From: Stercorarius parasiticus
Lineage: Eukaryota > Chordata > Aves > Charadriiformes > Stercorariidae
Direction: 5' to 3'
DNA: 64,000 nucleotides
Assembly: GCA_013396915.1 (NCBI GenBank)
Contig: VWZL01002498.1
Span: forward strand, 19,298-83,297
Shown: piece by piece, positions 38,801-53,800 of the stretch
Layout: every line of letters begins with the position of its first letter
How positions within the stretch are numbered: position 1 is the first letter of the stretch
Translations under genes and position numbers: made by a program
The notes under the pieces: model-generated
Told to the model about the DNA's origin: nothing
What the model saw: the letters and a program-made list of their open reading frames with translations, nothing else
Databases searched by the model: none

Positions 38801-41800
38801 ATATATTAATTTGGTGATGGTTTTATTTTGTGTGCTCAGAATTACAGTGGTGAATTTTACTGTGATTCCTGCCTTGCCCAGCAAATAATGCAGTCATTTC
38901 AGAATGCAAAATATAATTTAATGCTATAAAATATTTAACGTCTGTGAGTGTATTATCTGGACTGTTAATTAAGGAGGGCCTGACAATGACAGACACACCA
39001 GAAAGTAGTGATCTTGCTTACTGGAGTTTGGCCTCATGCTGCCAAACTTTTGGTTTGAAGCTCTCCCCATTCTTTATGTGTATCCAAAATGCAAATCCTT
39101 TCAAAAAGGAGCATACTAAACATGTTCTGTAGCCTAATTAACATCTGCTTTTTCATAACACAGGTTTTTATTTATCTGGGTTATCTCAACTGAAGATCAG
39201 TGAGAGGTCATGACACTGTTTAACTTTTTTTCATTTGAAATTGGTATAAATAATTCCATAAGGTGATGTCGGTGAGCCAAAAGGTAATCAGTAAAACTCT
39301 GATCATGGTCTTGGGGTAAGAAGGAAAAATAGAAAAATATATTGAAAAACAAAGGTTTGGCTCATGATGGGTTCATTGTATGAAAAACTGGACAGAAGTG
39401 TTAGTTGGGTGTGCCTGAGTATTTTATTCCATGTTAAATCAATGTATTCGAATTACTTAGGGGTCAAGAAATTCATCACTGTAAATATGGTGTTGGCACT
39501 GACAGGAGAAGTGCTAAGCGCTTGTACATTCTTTCTTTTGTCTAGTAAAGGAAACAACTCATACGAACAGAGAGAGGAAAATATTCACCCCTTAAATAGA
39601 ACTGTCACCTGGATCTTAAAATATTAATAATTTTCATCTGTGTGTCTAGCTAGCTAAATATAGGTGCATACTTGTTACTGTAAATTCAAATCCATAATCT
39701 GTTTTTCCACATTATTGAAAAATTCTTTATTCTGTTTAAAACATTTTAAATCACTATTTTCACTCATTCAAATAAATTATTCATTTTATTGTTATTACTA
39801 TTATTTCATATAAGCATAAATTGTCTTTAAAATGAAACACCCGTCATCATAACTGCCTTTAAAATCAAGAATAATTTTTAGAAAATCTATATATTAATAA
39901 GTAAGTTGCTATACAAGAAGCAAATTACTGAGGCACGAAGAACCTCTAGAGATCATTATTAGGGATTATGGACTACTTTGGCAAGCAACAGGCCAGCGGC
40001 ATTCTTGATAACTTGTCAAAACGGTCTGTAATCCTAATTAAGGCCTTCTCTTGAGAGCTGGCTGATATGCATCAAGGTTGTGGCCAAAGTTCTGCTAACA
40101 CTTAAAATCCTCTCTGTTTTATTTGTTGCATCTTTTCTTTGTGATTTCAGTTGCATATCTCTGATGACTCTAAAAATATTTAAAATTGAGCTAGAGAGAA
40201 GAAAACGGCTAGCTCTCTCGTGTGTGTGCATTGAATCATTTCTGCTGTAACTAGATTTTTAATCAAACTTTCATTGACTTTGTGGACTTCTATTTGTTTA
40301 CTTTTATTCACTATAGATTCAGTTTTATTTAAAGGACTACTTACATTATTTTTCAGTCCTTTTTAAATGTTTTATTCATAAGACAACAGTCCAAATAAGG
40401 GAATGATCCTTCAAAGCATTAGTAAGCACTGGTAAAATTTCCAAATGTGTCAAAGCCCTGCTGACTTCTCAGTTCCTAAATGTCTTTGATACACTAAAAA
40501 ATTTTACCATGTAGATATAACTCCAAACATGTAATTAATCTGCTTTAAATTATGCATATAGTTAAATGTTTATTGATCCTTGTAACTGTAGATCTTCCCT
40601 GGTGTCCAGTACCTTTCTGGCTGAGAAAGTTTCACTCAAGACTCTTTGTAACAAACACCTGCACTTCTGATCTCATCCATTTTGGGATGAGTGATTTAAT
40701 TAGTATAATTGTCAGATGTCTGTAGATACTTTGTAGACACTCTCTGCTGTTACTTGAGTGAGGAAGGGAACACCTATGTCCTTCCTTAGCTGCGGCCGAT
40801 CGTTGCAGCGTAGGTCAGCAGTGAACCCTGTGTCACCAGGCTAAAATACAAAATCTAAATTCTCTGCAAAGTGTGCATTAATGAAGAACTGCAAGCTGTG
40901 CAGAATTTAATATTAGATTTTTAACACCTCTTGCTTTTTTTTGGCTATTGTAGTATGTTAACTGGTACTCCACCAACTTCAATTGTACATTTACCCGCAT
41001 GTTCTTCAGTTTTATGCATTTGGACTTTGTTAGCATAAACTGAAGTTAAGCATGATCCTGAGTAAGTCTGATCTGTTGAATTGGAAAAGCTGTTTTCATC
41101 AAGCCTGTATGCATTCTGCGGTTTTGAGTCTTATAAAGAACAAACTATGCAGTCTGTTGGGGTATGTATGTTTAAAGCTGTATTTAATAGTCATCTTTTG
41201 GGCTTGATTCAGAGTTCACTGAAGTTTAATGGGTTTTGGATCAGGTCCTTTGTGCACATTTCTTAATTGCTGGTGCCTCTGTTACCAAAATATTTCCATT
41301 ACCATGGTATCAACAGCAAGTGTTATGTTGGAAACAACTATATGAAATCAAATTCATGTCCTTACACTGATTTGGAAAATGAATGCAGATTAATGCTATT
41401 ACTCTTTTTTGTTTAAAGTGGAAAATAGAAAAATCTTAAAGGAGGAAGAGGTTGAGAAGTGTCTCATAAACCTTTTGGAAATTAATAATGATGGAGTTAA
41501 AGTTGCTGCTTCCGAAGCAATTTCTGCCATGTGTGAGAATTCAGCTAGCAAACATGCACTGGGACTCCAGGGTAAGGAAGGTGGGAAGGGATGAGCTGAG
41601 AATCTGTGCTTTTCCTTTTATAAGGAGCATATTATGATGTTTGCAGACTGCCACGGTTTATTTAAAGGTTCATGTATACAATTATTTCTTTTAAAGGGAT
41701 TCCCCAGCTAGTGCAGTTGCTAAGCAGTGACAATGAAGAGGTAAAAGAAGCTGCAGTGACAGCATTAGCTAATTTGACAGCAGCCAGTCCTAGTAATGCC

Positions 41801-44800
41801 AGGTAAGTCTGCAGTAACTAAATTATTACTTAAAACGCTAATCTGAGCACAAGTGGTAATATGTTGATTTTTAAAGAATGCCTCATCTTGTCCTTATCCT
41901 ACAAGGCAGGTCTGTTTGAATTTGACTTGTAAGGCACTTTTTGGTGCTTACGAGTCATCTGGAAGAGGTTGGTTCTCATCAGTGTTACAAGAGTTACGCT
42001 ATCTCTACTAACATTTGCTTTATCAAGGGAAGGTATGAAGCAGACGTAATGAAAGCAGAGGTATAAATCATGTTTTGAAGAGAACATATGAGGAAAATAT
42101 GCCTCGTAATCTAAGACATTTGATGTGAGATATTTTTTGAAAATTCAAAATCAGTAAGGCATCCTTTCAAATTTGATGGTCCGTGCAACTTTTTTGACTG
42201 ATCTAAACCCAGTCTTTGAGGGAGCTAGCACTCAGATATTCTGAATATTGTATTTCTTTTTTTATTGTTTCCCAGGTAATAGAGAATGCTCACAGTGCAT
42301 TCTCTAAAAGAAGTGTAACTTCAGTATCTAAAATAACTAACTAAGGATCGTTAGGTGACACTAAGTTCCAAAATAATTGTATCAACTAAATTCTACTGTC
42401 AGTTGCAGAGTTCTGTTATCCCAACTCTATTAAAAGTTCTGTTCAGGGAAAAGAAACAGAGCAGCCTGACGTATATGAGCAATCACATGTAACTAACAAA
42501 CCATAAAATAAAATTCCTTAAAAGTTTCCTGGAATATACTTAAGGAAGTTGTAATCCATTCACAGGCATTCTTTGAAGTGAAAAAGTAAAATAACTCACC
42601 AAATAAATTATTTGTTTCAATTTATTGATTCAGCTCTAATAGTCACCAGTATTCGCTTAATGTTACCAGATGGAGACATAATTTGACACAAGAGAATAAT
42701 ACTCTGTTCTCAGATTCACATAGTAGATTTTTTTGTCTGATTTTCTGCTCTCCTCATGTGGATGACTCTTCAGTTGGTGTCAGTGGGAGTCATGCACACA
42801 TAAAAAGAGCACAGTGCTGGAGTCTAGGGGTCAAACTTTCAGCTCTGCTACAGCTGTTTTTCGTAGCACAGCCCTTTGAGGTTTCACATTGTGAAAAGGG
42901 AATCTCTGGAGAGTTTTGAGTTGGTGTAGCAGCTTATGCCAACTCATTCAGTTTCTTTTGCCAAGGAGATAGTCAGGACATTGTTTAGCTCAACTGCTAG
43001 AACAATTCGCTGAGACCTCAGGCAGGGAAATAGCTGTCTCTGTTCCTCTGCATTATAATGGACTCCGTATTTGTTTCTTGCTGGGCAGAGTCAGGAAATT
43101 GTAAAGGTGGCTTACACATACTTCTCTCTCTTCGCAATCCAGCTCCGAGTACAATATGGAAGCACCAGATAATCTAATCACAGGTCTTCTGTGAAAATCA
43201 GGAAGCAATAATTTACATTAAATATGTATATTGGATGAATGCCATCTGACTGTATAATTACTTCAAAGCTTCATTTCTAAATCAAAGCCATTAATAAGTC
43301 ATAGAAGGGTCCAAGTGTGACTAGGATCTATAAATGAATATATAGAGTTGAACCCTCAGCTGATACAAATTGATATAGTTCCAGCTCACTGACTGAGTAT
43401 CTGGCCCATATTTATTTTACATTCACATAATAGGAAAAAAAATTGTTTGGAGAAAATGCATTCCAGATTGAGTTACCATAATCATATTTCATTCTGGAAT
43501 ATTTTGTGTGTGTGTGTCTTGTAAACCACTGAAAAGAAGTGTGTATATGTAATGAAGATGCTGATATACTTTTATAATGATGTGACTTAGCTGTGTAATT
43601 ATGTTGATAATTTTCTGGTCCCAAATGAGACTAATGAGACTAGTGCCCTTTTATTGGTTATATATTAGATTCTTGTTATAAACCCTCCAAGAATATTAAA
43701 TCATAAAGCTAGTAGTAGCAGGTAGACCTTATGTGGCCAGAACAAAATGGCTACAGTAAAGGGGAAGACTATTTACTATAAATGTTTTCACTTTTTAGCA
43801 GCCAGCCAAAAATTCAATCTTGTTGAACTCATATACACGCGTTCTGCTGTATTTCATTTCATGAGCATTTTTGCATGTATTACATTGATTGAAGGATATG
43901 TACCTTGTCTTTCCATTGTGTACAGTATATATTATAGAATGTAAATAGAATACAAGACACTGCCATTTTTGCTGGAGATCTGTTCTTTTTGTTAGGAATA
44001 TTTGGTCAAGAAGTGTTGTCTGCTTTTCATATTATATGGAAAAAAGTACAAGTTAAAACAAATTGTGTAATTAAGGTTCCCACAATAGCTAGCTCATAAG
44101 GATAAAGTCTTCCATTGATTAATAACACAAGAACAGCATAGGCAATGGGCAATACTGCCCCCCACTAATGTATATTAACCTTGACCTTTAGGTGCTTCCC
44201 CACAGCAATGAAAGGCTCGTTCTATACCCCAACGCAATCAATCCTTTGTTTCTCAACCGAGACAGCTAATAAAGGTGTCAAATATGGTGGAGGTTTTGTA
44301 ATTAGAACACCTGTTCACGATGAACAGGACAGAGACCAGCTTGTCATTTCACACAAGTCCCCAAACAGCCACGATTTGGCAAAAATAAATAAATTAACGA
44401 ATTTACTTTGGCCCCTGTACTATTTTAACCAAAAACCTAGAGCAGAAGAGAACATGAGTCCCATATAAACGGTTTGAGTTTTCAGGTTTCCTGGAAAACA
44501 TGGATTTTCAATATGATCTCTACCAGAACACAAAAATTACTATAAATAACGTCTAGAATATTTCAGCATTTAAGTTTTTGCTGCAGAGCTGATGTTGTGT
44601 CATGCATCAGTAGCACATATAAAAAAGTACGGTGGTCAAATGCCTCATTAGTTTACAGATTGACACCCTCAGATGATGCTTTTATCAGAATTTTATCATA
44701 AAGTAATGACAGAATTTTAATGCTGCTGTAGATTGATGGTAAATGCTTTGTAAACTTGTTAATAATTTGACTAAATAACAATAAAATTGCAAAGTATACT

Positions 44801-47800
44801 GCAGTTTAAAATCCCCTGTACTTATTCTAACATATGATAAAGAAATTACTTTGTTATGTTACTCTGGGTAACATAACATACTCCAAGGCCATCCTTGATA
44901 TATGTGTCAGAATTTGTTTCTGTGGTCTGCTTCTGGGAAGAAGAAAATTATGTTCAGCTGAGTATTTGCATCCACTTCACATTTTTTAATCCAGAACACT
45001 AACTTGCTTTATTGAAAACTGTATACAGTTATTTGGACAGCAGAATGCCATTTTAAGGACTCTATGAAATCTGTCTATTTTTGATGTGTCCAAGCATCGG
45101 GAAATGTAGGCACAGTCACTTCAATAATGTACATTATGCACAAATTGAAAAATTACACACAAACAAAGAAACAGCAGTGCCATCTATTGGACAGAAAAAT
45201 AAATTATTCTGTGCTATACACCTAACTACAGAACAAATATTTTGCTTCAGCCTCTGCCTATTTTTTTCCCATTTAAAGCAATCAATCATTTTTGCTTTTC
45301 GTGTATTTAGGATAAGCTAATCATGTTCAGTATAAATAGTTAGAAGTAACACATAGAAATAAGATCTCAAGCATACCAGTTAGTCAGACATTAATTTGAC
45401 CAGCTCTTTTCTTCAGTATTGTCATAGCACAAATGCCATTTCTAATAGCCGTCTTCATAAATCTGGCAATGTCTGAGTTCTGGGCACCTAATGGAGTTAC
45501 AACTAAAGAAAAACATATGCTCTGAAATTTAGAGCTTTGTACTGGACATGAAAACTAATTAACAGCCTCAATAATATTTGTCTTAAATTGTTTATTTTAA
45601 GTGCAAAATTTATTGCATTCAGTTAGAGTTTGTTCTAGGGGAAGAAGGAAAGGGATGTTTTTTGTTCAGCTGTACTAAGGGCTGCAGGAAATTGTGGTAC
45701 ATGGCAGACTTATGATCTGGCAGAATATTTCTCCTGAGGTTTATAATTAGTGTCATGTTACATATTTCTAAGTATTATATCTGGATTCAAAATAGTAAAG
45801 TGTCATCCAAAAATTGCAAAGTCAGCAAGCTTGATGTTATTTAATTTTCTAATTCTTTAACTCTTCACAGGAATCAGTGGACCTATTTACATTAGCAAAA
45901 TTATGTCCATATAGGCAGTTACAGGCGTTACGACGGCATCTGAATGTCTGCTTTCTCAAATGTATCAAGATCTCCAAGATTTGGGAGTAGGTTGGGGATA
46001 GGGAGATAGTTGGGGCCCATTGGTTATGGGCAGTGCCCAGTGAGGAGAAAGTGAGTTGTTCCCTTGACTTCAGTGGGTGCTGCATCTCTTCCAAACCGAA
46101 ATTCGTATACTTGATCTAGTGACCCAAAATACATCCTCAGTCTATTCCATGTGGATAATGCAAGTCTCTTGCCTTCTTAAATGAGGATTTTCAGTAGCCA
46201 CAACAGATTTTTATGGTTTTTAAGGTGGGTATGGCTGTCAAATTTAAAGAACTTCCAGTTTTCTTACATTTCAAATTCTGTGATTATCATTAAGAAGCAA
46301 TGATTATTACCATTAAGTAGTAATATCACTAGGTAGTAATCTTCCCTATTAGAATATGGGAAAATTAAAAATAATTTTTCTCTTTCAAGACTGTAGATGG
46401 AACCTAATTCATATAAATGGATCAATATTGACACGTCGGTATTATGTAAGATAATCCATTTGCATGAATATATGTTTTAATTTATGAGAACAGGAACAAA
46501 AATTTCTAGTACGTGAGAGCTACATTTAAGAACAAAAATAGATAGTAATCCATTGTATATGTCTTATCTTTTTTATGGTTTAATAGTTCTTCTTTATAAC
46601 ATAAGTTTGTGTTTCTGAAGGAGGGAATCAACAATAGAATGCCACTAGCTGTATTGTGTAAAGGTAGTATGTTTTAATACTGACCCCTAGTGACTGAATT
46701 ATGTTTTTGAGCTACTGTGCTGCAAGGTAAAGGGATTTTGTTGGGTTTTGTGGTTTGTGTTATTTTTTACATTAGCAGCCATTCTGCTGAGCCCTATGCA
46801 AATGCAGTTAACTCATGCCATGAACAGATTCCTGTTTTGACTTTCTCTCACTGTGTATCCGTAGCGTGATGGGTGTTTTCTAAACAAAAAAGACGACACA
46901 GTCATTACCCAAGAGCTGACAAGCTTTTCCTTGGAAGTTACACATTGACTTCCATTGAAAACTGCAAAATGTTTTATGGTAAATTTCTCTCATGGCAGAA
47001 AAGCTGAATCAAGGCCTAGTGCTGGGATGTCATTCAGAAATGGGTTCCCCTTATGACTTTAACATCGCATCAGATGACTGAGAGACAACCCATAAAACCA
47101 TAGAATCATAGAATGGTTTAGGTTGGAAGGGACCTTAAAGATCATCTAGTTCCAACCCCCTGCCCTGGGCAGGGACACCTCCCACTAGACCAGGCTGCTC
47201 AAAGCCTCATCCAGCCTGGCCTTGAACACTTCCAGGGATGGGGCATCCACAGCTTCCCTGGGCAACCTGTTCCAGTGCCTCACCACCCTCACAGTACCCT
47301 AAATCATGCCCTGCTGGCAGGTGCAAAATGTTTCACTCGGCCAGCTGTTGGTTTTCTCTCTTAGATTTGTGAAGGTGTGGCTATATGGAAAAGTCTCTCT
47401 ATAGACTCAGACACCGTAACTGCGTTTTGTTCCCAGTACAGCTCTTCTTTCACAAAAAAAATATTGCTATTCATTTTCCTTTTATGCATTTTGGACTTGA
47501 TGATCTTAAAGGTCTTTTCCAATCATAACGATTCCATGATTCTGTGTGTTTGTTTGTTTGTTTGTTTCTAAATTCTGTTGCCTATCAGGCAACTATATTG
47601 AAGACAGAAACCAATATAGAGCATTCATCTCTATCTAACACAAATCCCTTGTCACAGCGTCCTACAGTGCATGAGAACCTAAGTATATCCAAAATAGTTT
47701 CAGACAGAAAACAGAACACTTCTAAAGTGGGATAATGGTAACTATGTAGAAGTTCTACCCCTTATAGATATAGCAAAATCATGTGGCCTGTTTGTACTCT

Positions 47801-50800
47801 CCTACCTTCAAAGCCTTGCAGGATGATCACTATTTACCTCTGCTCTGGAAGGCTGGAATTTCACTCAGAGCCTGTGTGTTGTGACCTGTAACTTCCCATG
47901 GTAGATTTCTGTGGGATCAGGTGAAACTTTTTTCTTCCTGGATGGGGACTCTAAAGCCTGGGAGAGAAAACTGTGGGTTTTGGAGTGGCACAAGTACAAT
48001 GATTTCTCTTGAGTGTGTATCCCTACAATGACATCCAGGGATGCGGACTGAGATGAATTATACTTTTTATGAATTAAAAGTTGCAAGGGTTGTTATACAT
48101 TTGAGTAAACCTCAGACAAATGTATTCATGCTTTTACATGCACAATTTCTGTGTAGCATATTTCTAAATTAAATGCAAGTTATTTAAGTGTATGTTTTAA
48201 CTTTAGTATAGTGTGAAGTTATTTATTTTAAATGTATATAAGGGAATTGCATGTTTATGGCTGATCATACAAACTTAATAACCTGTGCGCCGACAGTGGC
48301 ATGTTCTCTAATTGGACTGTCATACACACAAGGGGGTAAAAATAAGCTTTCACAAGTAACTTTAAACCTCTTGACTTGCAACCTCAGTAATTTTATCTTA
48401 ATGTACTAGTATATGAGATTTAATTTTAAGAGAGAAAACTAAAATCATATGTTTCTCCACACTGAGTCATCATAAGAGCTTGAGCCTTTAGCAAGGCAAA
48501 ACAGATTGCTGCCGTTTGAGGTAAGTTCACAGTTGTCCAGAAGAGACTTACCTAGAAGTGAAAGATGGGGTCAAGCTTCACGTTCCAAGTACTATGTGTA
48601 GAGAGAGTGACTTGGCACCGCTTTGTTGTCCTTCCTCAGCTGGTGCTTCCAAAGATGAAGAAGAGCCACTGTGTCCTCAGTGCCCATGTTCAGATGAGTT
48701 GTTGTGAGGACCCAGCTCTGGCTTCTTCTTTCCTTCCCTCACACCTCCATGAAGGCCACTCTGGCAGCTCCTGAATATTCCCTGTTATTTTGCTTTTGTA
48801 ACAATGTGGGTTCCAGGCTCCCAACATTTGTGCTGAGTTATTGATTTTTGCATGCGCTACTTCTTGGATCAGAAAAAAGAGAGAGGGGGGTAGGGTCTTT
48901 TTCATGAGCTTGTCCTGGCTGAAGCTATGTGGGATCTCCAAGAGGCAAAATGGGTTTCTGTTGCTGAATTTCAAGCCTTTCCCATAATAGTGGAAGTGTC
49001 AGAAATTCTTAATAAATGTTGCAAGTACTATTATAATTGAAAGGCTCAGATATCATGCATGGATGGTTCATTATCAGTGCCCCTGTAATATTTTAAATTA
49101 ACTATACTACAGCTTTAGAGCTGAGATTTATGTAACTTTGTCAGATGAGTTCAGTGACTGACATTAGCAGATCTCTGTGTATTGCTAAATGAGAGTCAGG
49201 TATTACAGTCTCTGCTACCCCAGACAGTTTAATGTTTTATTGCTTCCAGACCGTGAGGTTTATGAATTTTGGGTTTGTTGATGTTTTAACAAGATACTTG
49301 CCATTAAAAAACAGGAACAGAGGGTTCAGTTCCTGAAATGAAAAATGAATATGGTTTGTTGATTTCATCAATATTTTTATTGTAGCACAAAGGGGCCCCA
49401 GATTGTAGATCAGCGCCTCTTGTGCTAGATTCTCTAACTCGGAATAAACATACTGACATTAATTTCCCTTGTATAGTGAAGAAAATTGAAGTAATATTAA
49501 TCTTTAAATAAAATACGAGTGGCTATATACAACAGTCAATTGCTTTTGAAAATAATTAAATCGCAAAGTGGAATTTTTGGTAAATGCAGAAGACATTTAT
49601 TGGATGTGATTATTCTGACGACATAACAAGGCAAATGAAGAATACTAATACATTTAAGGGATAAAAAGGAAGATATTTCTGGAGCTTTTTCAAACTTCTG
49701 GTTATGATATACTTTCTCAGTCAGAAATTATGTAGTAGAGCTGGATCAAAAATGCCTTGGGTGAAAAAGAAGTCATGCGATTTAACACAGATAGAGTTGA
49801 TTTTAAAAAATGTGTGTGTAATTAGATGCATAATTCTTATGCATAATTTACATGCAATTATGTATGAAAATGAGATATGCACAGGCATAAATGGCTAGCT
49901 AAGCACCTCACACGCAATCACAGTAATTTTGCACAGAAATTAAACATGCAGTTGCAAATACATTTGGAAAATGAAGTCCATAAAGAGTCCAATGGCCTTC
50001 ATGAGGAGGAAAAATTCGAATTTTTTCTGAGCAGAAATTGTGTTAAATCCTCAGTCAGAAGGGGGGAAGTAAACAGCATAGAAGTGAACAAAAATATAAT
50101 TTAATATAAACCAGTTCATGTTCAGTTGTGGTAGAAGAAGCAAAACCAAACATACTTTACCATTTTTATGAAGTGGATAGCAGCATATGGTGTAAGGTGT
50201 TTAGTGTAAATTAAGCACAATCCAGACTAAAGAGTGGTGTGATCTCCCCTCGATCTCCCCTCCCCGGGTTGTGGGTTTGAGGGGCAGCCTCGGCCATTTC
50301 TGTCAGCTCTTTGAAGCTCTTGCTTTCTGTGTTAGGCTGGACCTTCTCTTCAGGAGGAAAAGCTAGCTGGACCATTCCCTATGCACTAAGTAAATAATCC
50401 GTTAATCTTCCTTGCCGTGGCCAGGAGGCTTGGTCAGGGACCAGAGCTATTGTGCTTCATGTGATGCCAACAAAGAAGTGGTTCTTGCCCCAGAGAGCTT
50501 ACAGTCCTAAAAAATAAAATAAAGAAAAAACAACCAGAGAGTTTTCATCCAGTTTTTACTGATTATCATTTTCACAACACTCTACCAATGTCTGAGCTTT
50601 CCTCTTGCGCCCCAGACAACTAAAGCAACAAAATATTCAGTTCAGTGGAATTGATGTGCATCTCCGAAGTAACTGTTTAAAAAAAGTTCGTATTGCGAAA
50701 CTTTTGGTAATGATGCAGTGAAAACAGTAAAGAAAACATTTGTTTTTCTCAAACTCTCAGCATTTATTCTTTGAGTCTTGAGCGATCTTTTAGAGAATTT

Positions 50801-53800
50801 TCAAGAAAATCTCTTAATAACTTATAGTGTATATTTAAAATTAATGTTTTAGATTAAATATTTATTATCCAGCCTTTTAATGTTTGCCTTTCCAATGACA
50901 CTTGAGAAAAATATTTTAGCTATTCTTGAATACAGTATTTTGACTTCAGTTGTAATCAGAATTTTACTGTTTCACTCCAGGGCATGGTTAAGGTCATTAG
51001 GGTACCTGAACCGTGTATATCCTGATTAAGATAAATGCCTAACCCTGTTAGCTTAGGCACTCTAATGATCATAACCATGTGCTTGTAAATCATAACATTT
51101 AAATTATTTTAACTTTAATTTGAGCTCTGCAATTTCTACACCTATCTTGTCTGTTTTTTCTTTTTTGTATGTTTGTAATTCAAATAGTCAGCTTCCACTT
51201 TTCAAAAAACCATGGTGATATTGCAAATGCTACATCCTTCCCCGCTGCCGCCCCTTCTCATTGTCTTTTTTCCTTTTCCCTAATCTTTCTTCTCCATGAT
51301 TAGGGAAGTTGATGTATTTTGAATCTTTAAACAACATGCAGGTAACAAGCTGTGCATTTATATAATTTACTCCTTTTCTGCATCAAAAAGTGTATGCTTT
51401 TTTTCAGCTAAACCAAGGCTCGCCTCTTCCTTGAGGATGTAGTCCTGTAGTGACGTGCACCACCTCAAGTAGGACGTGTCTGAAGCAGAGTGTGTTCTGG
51501 AGGCGGGGAGAGAGGATGATGCTGATCTGCATTAGGCAAAGGCAGTGCTGGTAAAAGCTTCTTCCTCTGACTTTTTTCTCCTTGTCATGAAAAAATGACA
51601 GGAGTGAATATTTCTGCCGAAGATGGAAGGGAACGAGGATCTCCATCCTTCAATCTTAATGTTGTAGTATTTCAGCACCTTAAAAACTTAAACGTATTTG
51701 TTCTTTCAGCTCCTCTCTGAGGTCAGGCTCTGCGGTCTCTTCAGCAGCTGGGTGTCCCTGGCTCAGGGTGACAGCCCTGTTTCTGTGTTCTCCAGAGGGC
51801 TACAGAGTAGGAGTGAGTTGAACCATGGATTCCCCATTCCTCCTTCATCCCTCATAACCTCTTCTGTACGCACCTCTGTTACCAGGGCACAGCGTTGCCC
51901 TTGGGTGTTCGCGCCCTCTTAAAATCTTATTCTCAAAAGTATTGGTTGCCTTCAACTCTCATTACCTGCTGTTGTTGCTTCTCACATGAATTCTTTTTGC
52001 CTTGTGATCCATTGTGCTACTTGATTAAACTGTGCTCGTGAAACTGTGATTCGAAATGAATCTGCGCAGAAGTAGAATGCAGGATTGAAATAAATATGTA
52101 TGATTGTCTAAATCAGTGGTTCTCAACCTTTTTGAAGTTGAGTGGCACTTGAGAAAATTGGCTGTGCTCTGTACCTCGCTGAGGTCAGCTCTGAACACAC
52201 GAGGAGCTGTCACCTTGCTCTTTTGTTAAGTACTTGTATACTTGCTGGCTTTATGGAAATTATAGTAAATCTGCTTATAATGTGATTGGGCTACGTCATT
52301 CAGTTCCGTGTCTCGTCCTGGGATCAGTCAGTTACGGACTGTATGTTTATTAGGATTTCCTATGGGAGAATACATGTGTTATTTGGTGTAGTATAGGAAT
52401 AGTACGTCTTATACTTACTACAGAAGTATTGGATATACTGCACCAGGGAGATGCAGTGATGCATTTCATGAGTAGTGGATCTGTCCCTTAAATCCTGGAA
52501 TTTCTGCATGTACATTGTACAGGAAAACCTGTTTGATTTTGTTTGGTTGGGTTTTTTTCCTGGATAAGCTATGTGTGTATATACTGTATATAATGCTGTA
52601 AATCTGATAGCTTATGGACATGCCTTACTGCCATGGTGAGTCTCTCCCACACTTTGCCAGCAGGTACGTTATGTCATTGTTACATGTGCTATGAATGGGA
52701 TGTTTTCCGGTAAACCTGTGATACATGTGTGTAGCTGATCCTTACATGTGCAGTCAACATGTCATATACAGCAGCCTGGACAGAGCTGCAGCACTCCTGA
52801 AGCTGGAAATCTGGATAAAATTTCCATGGGGAAGAGAAGACAATATTAACCAGAGAGCCTAGAAATACAGTGGCGGGTAAAAACCCAACCAACCAACCAA
52901 CCAAAACAAAACAACAAAAAACCCCAACAAAAAATAAAACCCAAACAAAACATTTTCAGCTCTTCTTTATCTGGTCGAGGAGGGAAGGGGAGGGAGGACA
53001 CCCAAATGAGGGGAAATCCAGCTAATTGTAGACAGTCTGAGGAGCGCAGTGCAGGTACATCTGAAAACATCGGATTTGCTACTGAACAGAGACTCAAGTG
53101 CTTGCGATAAAGTTACTGGTGCTCCAGGAGGATTAATTAGCCAACACCAAACTGGCCCTATGCCTTTATGCTGCACCCAAGCTAATAACCCTACAAACCT
53201 TCAGTCCCGGGATTGCTGCCTTTTCCCTGGTTTTCCAAACCCTCCTGCCGCCAGCCTTCCTTACCCCCGTGCTCCTGCACTACCCATCACCTGCCATCGC
53301 CTTGTCACTGAGGCAGAGATCAAGGTGACAAACCCTGTGAGCCTCTGCTGATCCATTCCAGGAATGCCCAGGAGGATCTGCATCCCCCTCTCTGAAAATC
53401 TGGTTTGGGAGATACTTGCACTAAGATGAGTTCACAGTATCAACATCACATTGCCCTTATAATGGGATTTTATGGCACAGGTTGGCATGTATTCTGCTTT
53501 CTGACCTGTTTGCATAAGAGCACAAAGTCAGCATTCCTGAGTTTGGTTTTTTTTATCAATGCCTTGACAGTCGTTGACAGCATAACTCTTTCTTGTATCT
53601 GTAATACTTCTAAGCTTGTGTTTATTTTGTAACTGTGAAAGTTACCAAAAGGTTAGTTGGATTTTGATAAGACATTGTTACAGTAAAAATAAGATTGTCC
53701 GTATTTCTCTTATTAACGTGTTGACAGAAATTTAACAAAACTTAGAAAAAATGTGCACTCTTCTGTTGTTGAGGTGCTCAGATATGCTTGTATAGAGGTG

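Noticed and set aside
44181..44468. 95-codon plus-strand open frame in intron 10
   Set aside because: There is no family resemblance. The stretch looks more like a possible non-coding element than a gene.
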